Below, in pieces: positions 60,781 to 64,000 of a stretch of DNA of 64,000 bases (positions are counted from its first letter, which is position 1; the number at the start of each line of letters is the position of its first letter). Position numbers and translations under genes: made by a program. Origin of the DNA: Ceriagrion tenellum (lineage: Eukaryota; Arthropoda; Insecta; Odonata; Coenagrionidae); the NCBI GenBank assembly GCA_963169105.1, contig OY720633.1, forward strand, positions 158,487,780 through 158,551,779. The letters run 5' to 3'. The notes below the pieces were generated by a model that did not search any database, had not been told where the DNA came from, and saw only the letters and a program-made list of their open reading frames with translations.

Positions 60781-61768
60781 TTTCGTCTCAGTGAAGGTAG
60801 TTCTGTCATTGAAATGCAGGGAATTAATTGAGATAGCCCGAGGTATCGGGAAATTTATTTTTATGTCTGCATTCCCGGGTTAGAGGCTCTTGTGTAGGAG
60901 CCGCTAATAGCTTCTTCCACATCTGCTGCAGCAGAGGGAAGCCTACGCGGGAGGACCCACTCTTCTTCGGTATTTATTCGCAAGGAAACACCATACTATC
61001 TAAAGTAGGACCGCAGGGCTTTCGTATTATTAAATTATTGCGTTGAGTACCCACGCTTTCGCCTTTGAGGTGCACTCACGTTTTCGTCAAATCGGCCAGG
61101 TTGAGCTCGGTGCGTGCACTCCTTTGAATGTGGATGACACCTTCCGGAAACAGTTTTTTAGCACTCAGAGAATTTAACTGATTCACACAAAAAAACAAAC
61201 GACATATTTCAAAATGGCATAATCCAGAATTTTTTTATTTATTTCTATGGAGCTCGATGGGTTTCTTAATAAAATGATGAACAAAATCATGAATGAAAAT
61301 CACTTAATAAAATCATGAATTTGATTCCAAATGTTGTCAATTTGTACTTTTTATCTACCGCAATAAGTTGAGGATATATTTGCTCTTTGTTAATAAATAT
61401 ATCTACTTTTTGAGCGACTTAATTGTTTTTGTTATTTTATTTCAGCCAATACTTGAATTTAAATAATAGTCGCACGCTGCTGGTACATCAATATCCCACC
61501 TGTTATTAGGAATAGGAATCGATGGAATCGGAATCGAGAATCGGAAATCAATTTGAAATAATCGAAATCGGAAATGAAAAAAAGTGGAATCGACTCATCC
61601 CTAGTTTCAACCTCCATGTTTAAAAGCGGATGGGAAAATTAATAACATGTAACTAAAACCAATGCGTAAAGAAAAAAAAAGGGTTCCTGTAACCTTCAAG
61701 GGGAGTATAATTATAACTATAATATATCTTTGCGTTACAGCACAATTAGACGGTGCGAATTTCGAACA
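60781..61768. other. AT-rich non-coding sequence
   Basis: Imperfect GGAATCGGAATCGAGAATCGG repeats lie at 61510-61590, and AAAATCATGAAT words recur at 61268-61322. No gene. Confidence 0.55.
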
Positions 61769-61880
61769 TTCGAGTGAATATATTTGTGCGAAAATCCAAA
61801 GAGGAACAATCATTCCCCTTGACCGGGACTCGAGCACGGATCCTTAGATTTCGAGCGGAGTTCTCAAAATTTGTTGCCCT
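61769..61880 (-). mobile_element. Degenerate tRNA-derived SINE, same family as the 24.6-kb palindrome
   Basis: On the minus strand a tRNA-like head (about 61880 down to 61820) carries a weak A box (AGGGCAACAAAT), an anticodon-arm-like segment and the B-box-like TGCTCGAGTCC (61836-61826). It is followed by CCGGTCAAGGGGAATGAT and a tail ending near GGATTTTCGCAC. The tail and B-box region align over about 65 bp with 24621-24690 (shared GTGCGAAA..TCC, GAGGA, ATCAT and GGGACTCGA blocks in the same order). That dispersed similarity is the main evidence that this is a repeat family. Confidence 0.55.
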
Positions 61881-64000
61881 ATTTGGCCAAAATAATTTAG
61901 AAGTCGATTATACTTAAGTATGGCTTTCAGTTATACCATTTTGTTTATTGGAAAAACATTCAAAATTCTTATATTTATAAAATCTACAACATAGTATCTA
62001 CGGGTAGCAGGTCAGGGGGTAAATTTCGGAACTCAATAGAGGATATGATGCGATTCCGCTATCGAACGAAATGGTGGCGGTTGTTGACGATGCTGTTATG
62101 GATCTCGTCGTGGTATCACACGATACTGTTCAGCTAAACTCAAGAATGTATCGTGTATCCGTGACGTCAATGAAAATAAAGACCATTTGGTGGCTGCAAC
62201 GAGGCTGAGACTAAATTCAAATCTTTTAAACTTTCTCATTGTAGAAATGTGTCCCCCGAGTGACGGACTACGCATTAAAAATGTCACGAACCTCTAGTGA
62301 AAACTTAATGCCACTAGATCAAAAAGTGTCTGTATAATAGCGAGGCTTTACTTCAGTAGGTAACGGGATTTGGAAAATTAAAATGAAAAATTAAAACTAA
62401 GAATACCCGTTATTCATGCTTCAAATCTGATATTTTCAAATGTAAGCTTAAACTTTTGCAACACTGCTTGTTCGAATATGAAGTATTATTAAAAATGCAT
62501 ATCCTGACTGAAGTTTACAATTCTCTGATGTAGAACAGCAGAAGGATATGGGTGTCGGTTGCTATTCTCTATCACCGCATCACATCATTGGCATGAAGAT
62601 GGAAACTCACGGCGATTATTGTCACAGCGGTTACGCTCAAGCACAATAAACACCTCCTGTGGTCATTATTCCGCTAATAATCTCAAATACCAACAGCAAA
62701 AAAAACCTCAGCACAGCATTGTTGATAAAATCTTACGTTACGAATTGATAACGCATAAACATTCTGGTCTAGCTACTTCATCAAAAATACAACTCATAAA
62801 TTTTCAAATACCAAACACATTCAAAAATAAGTCACAAGTATTGCCGGTATCTGGTGTAGTTGAAAGAACTTTGATTATTTTATTAAGGGTTCCATCATAT
62901 TTCTATTCGCATACCAAGAGTAAGTTTTACAGAAGTAATTTCGTTTTCCTAATAAGACAAAAACTTAACACTCAACACGCTTTTAACTATTTTAATTGCT
63001 AATTTCTTTTCTTATAGAGATAGTGTTCAGTATAACTGCTGAGTGCTATTTCGTGTTTAAAGAAGTATGACTAAATTCAGTTTTGAGCGAGAAACATCAA
63101 GGAACTGAAAAAAGCACTCTCTCTCTCTCTCACGCTATGGCAGCAATGGTTTAGGTAAAGGCATGGGTCAACGTCACACATATTTTTCACGTTTATTACA
63201 ATGCTTAATGAGCGTCCTCGGCGCCTCAGCTATTTGCGCCTGTCGGGCCCAAGATGAGTTTCCTTAGCCTTACGCGGAGTCCATCCAAACTTGGTCAAAA
63301 GATTATTTGCTCTTAGTTTGGCCATGCATCTCATTGACAGAAAGCGCGCGAGGGGTCGTGAGAAATTTGAAGAAAGGAATATTTTCATTTCTTCCCGGTG
63401 GATATTTCAACACTGCAATGAATAGCTAATGCAAAAGGGATCGTCTCCGACGATGCTGCGAAAGGGAATGGCGACTCGGCCCATGCATCTCTTTCGCCGT
63501 TCTCGATATTTACATTTCAGACTCCAATCTTATCCATCGCAAAATACAAGCCGTGCTCTCGAGCTGCGGAGAATAAACGACGCCGAAAGAATATGGCCGA
63601 GATAGTTCGTGATAGCAGCCACGGTGCGCCGCGCATGCAATGCAATGTAAATGCAGAAGGGGACTCGTAACATGTCTTACGATTACCAAGCCCGTTCCAC
63701 GTACCTTCCTCAGTAACAGAGAATTACGCTCCACATGAAGTTGTTCACCGTTCATTATAAAGCCATTGTCACGGATAGCCCAGAGAGTGTTATTTATTGG
63801 GTTGGTTTGAAGGGCTTTCTATGAAAATGGTTGATGCTTACTTGCTCAATTTACATAATTTCGACGCTTCAAACTAATTTCCCAAAGACGCCTTGATTCA
63901 GTATCAAGATAGAGAGAGAGAGTTCTGTTTCATAGACCCATTAAATTCAAGAATAATTGAGAAGAGAAAAATAAAGGGGAAATGCACGTCCGTAAAGGAA
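61881..64000. other. AT-rich non-coding sequence, more complex at the right end
   Basis: The 147-codon plus-strand frame at 62559-63002 has no recognisable domain and is probably chance. 63.16-63.75 kb is less AT-rich and non-repetitive, possibly conserved non-coding DNA. Confidence 0.5.
63117..63131. repeat. (CT)7 microsatellite
   Basis: A CTCTCT run of about 15 bases in otherwise AT-rich sequence. Confidence 0.85.

Noticed and set aside
62559..63002. 147-codon plus-strand frame
   Set aside because: There is no domain, no homology that I recognise, and no splice or promoter support. A frame of this length is compatible with chance in 64 kb.
1..64000. Prokaryotic operons, CRISPR arrays, phage or secretion systems
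   Set aside because: No ribosome-binding-site/ORF organisation, no regularly spaced direct repeats, and the composition and repeats are those of animal nuclear DNA.

Overview
The window looks like a piece of a large, repeat-rich arthropod (probably insect) nuclear genome. It is AT-rich sequence broken by blocks of almost pure purine or pyrimidine, with homopolymers, microsatellites, SINE and LINE remnants and several short inverted-repeat DNA elements. Coding density is extremely low. Nearly all long open frames lie in low-complexity purine/pyrimidine blocks and are Pro/Ser/Arg-rich chance frames. I see no prokaryotic gene organisation, rRNA, intact tRNA gene or CRISPR array. The arthropod assignment is inference from repeat style and gene architecture, not from a sequence match.

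The one piece of cellular coding sequence I can defend is a short first coding exon on the minus strand at 58292-58388. It starts at an ATG in good context, encodes a textbook signal peptide with an A-x-A cleavage site, and ends at a consensus splice donor in phase 1. It sits in a GC- and CpG-rich stretch (about 58.0-60.8 kb) that is the likely promoter/5'UTR. If this reading is right, the gene runs leftward, and much of the rest of the window may be its long first intron plus flanking DNA. No later exon of it was found here.

Mobile DNA, left to right: a LINE-like 3' tail carrying a hairpin MITE (about 23.7-24.25 kb); a head-to-head palindrome of SINE sequence (24.62-24.77 kb); a MITE with TTCACTACGTTTAYCAATC ends (27.63-27.89 kb); a long foldback element (32.93-33.18 kb); a degenerate tandem pair with hammerhead-like cores (41.56-41.71 kb); a hAT-like non-autonomous element (44.65-45.24 kb); a MITE with CCGTATTTACCTGAA ends (45.83-46.18 kb); a hairpin and a tandem duplication (47.1-47.7 kb); the decayed C-terminal end of a LINE reverse transcriptase (54.28-54.59 kb); a tRNA-derived SINE (56.13-56.33 kb); and a second tRNA-derived SINE on the minus strand (61.77-61.88 kb).

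Other points of interest are a 74-nt pre-miRNA-sized hairpin (20588-20661), an 18-bp perfect hairpin in the presumed first intron (57952-57995), two plus-strand sites resembling zero-length-exon recursive splice sites (27112/27113 and 37133/37134), and a few CTCF-like motifs. The remaining DNA is described segment by segment. I did not find a convincing new multi-gene system.
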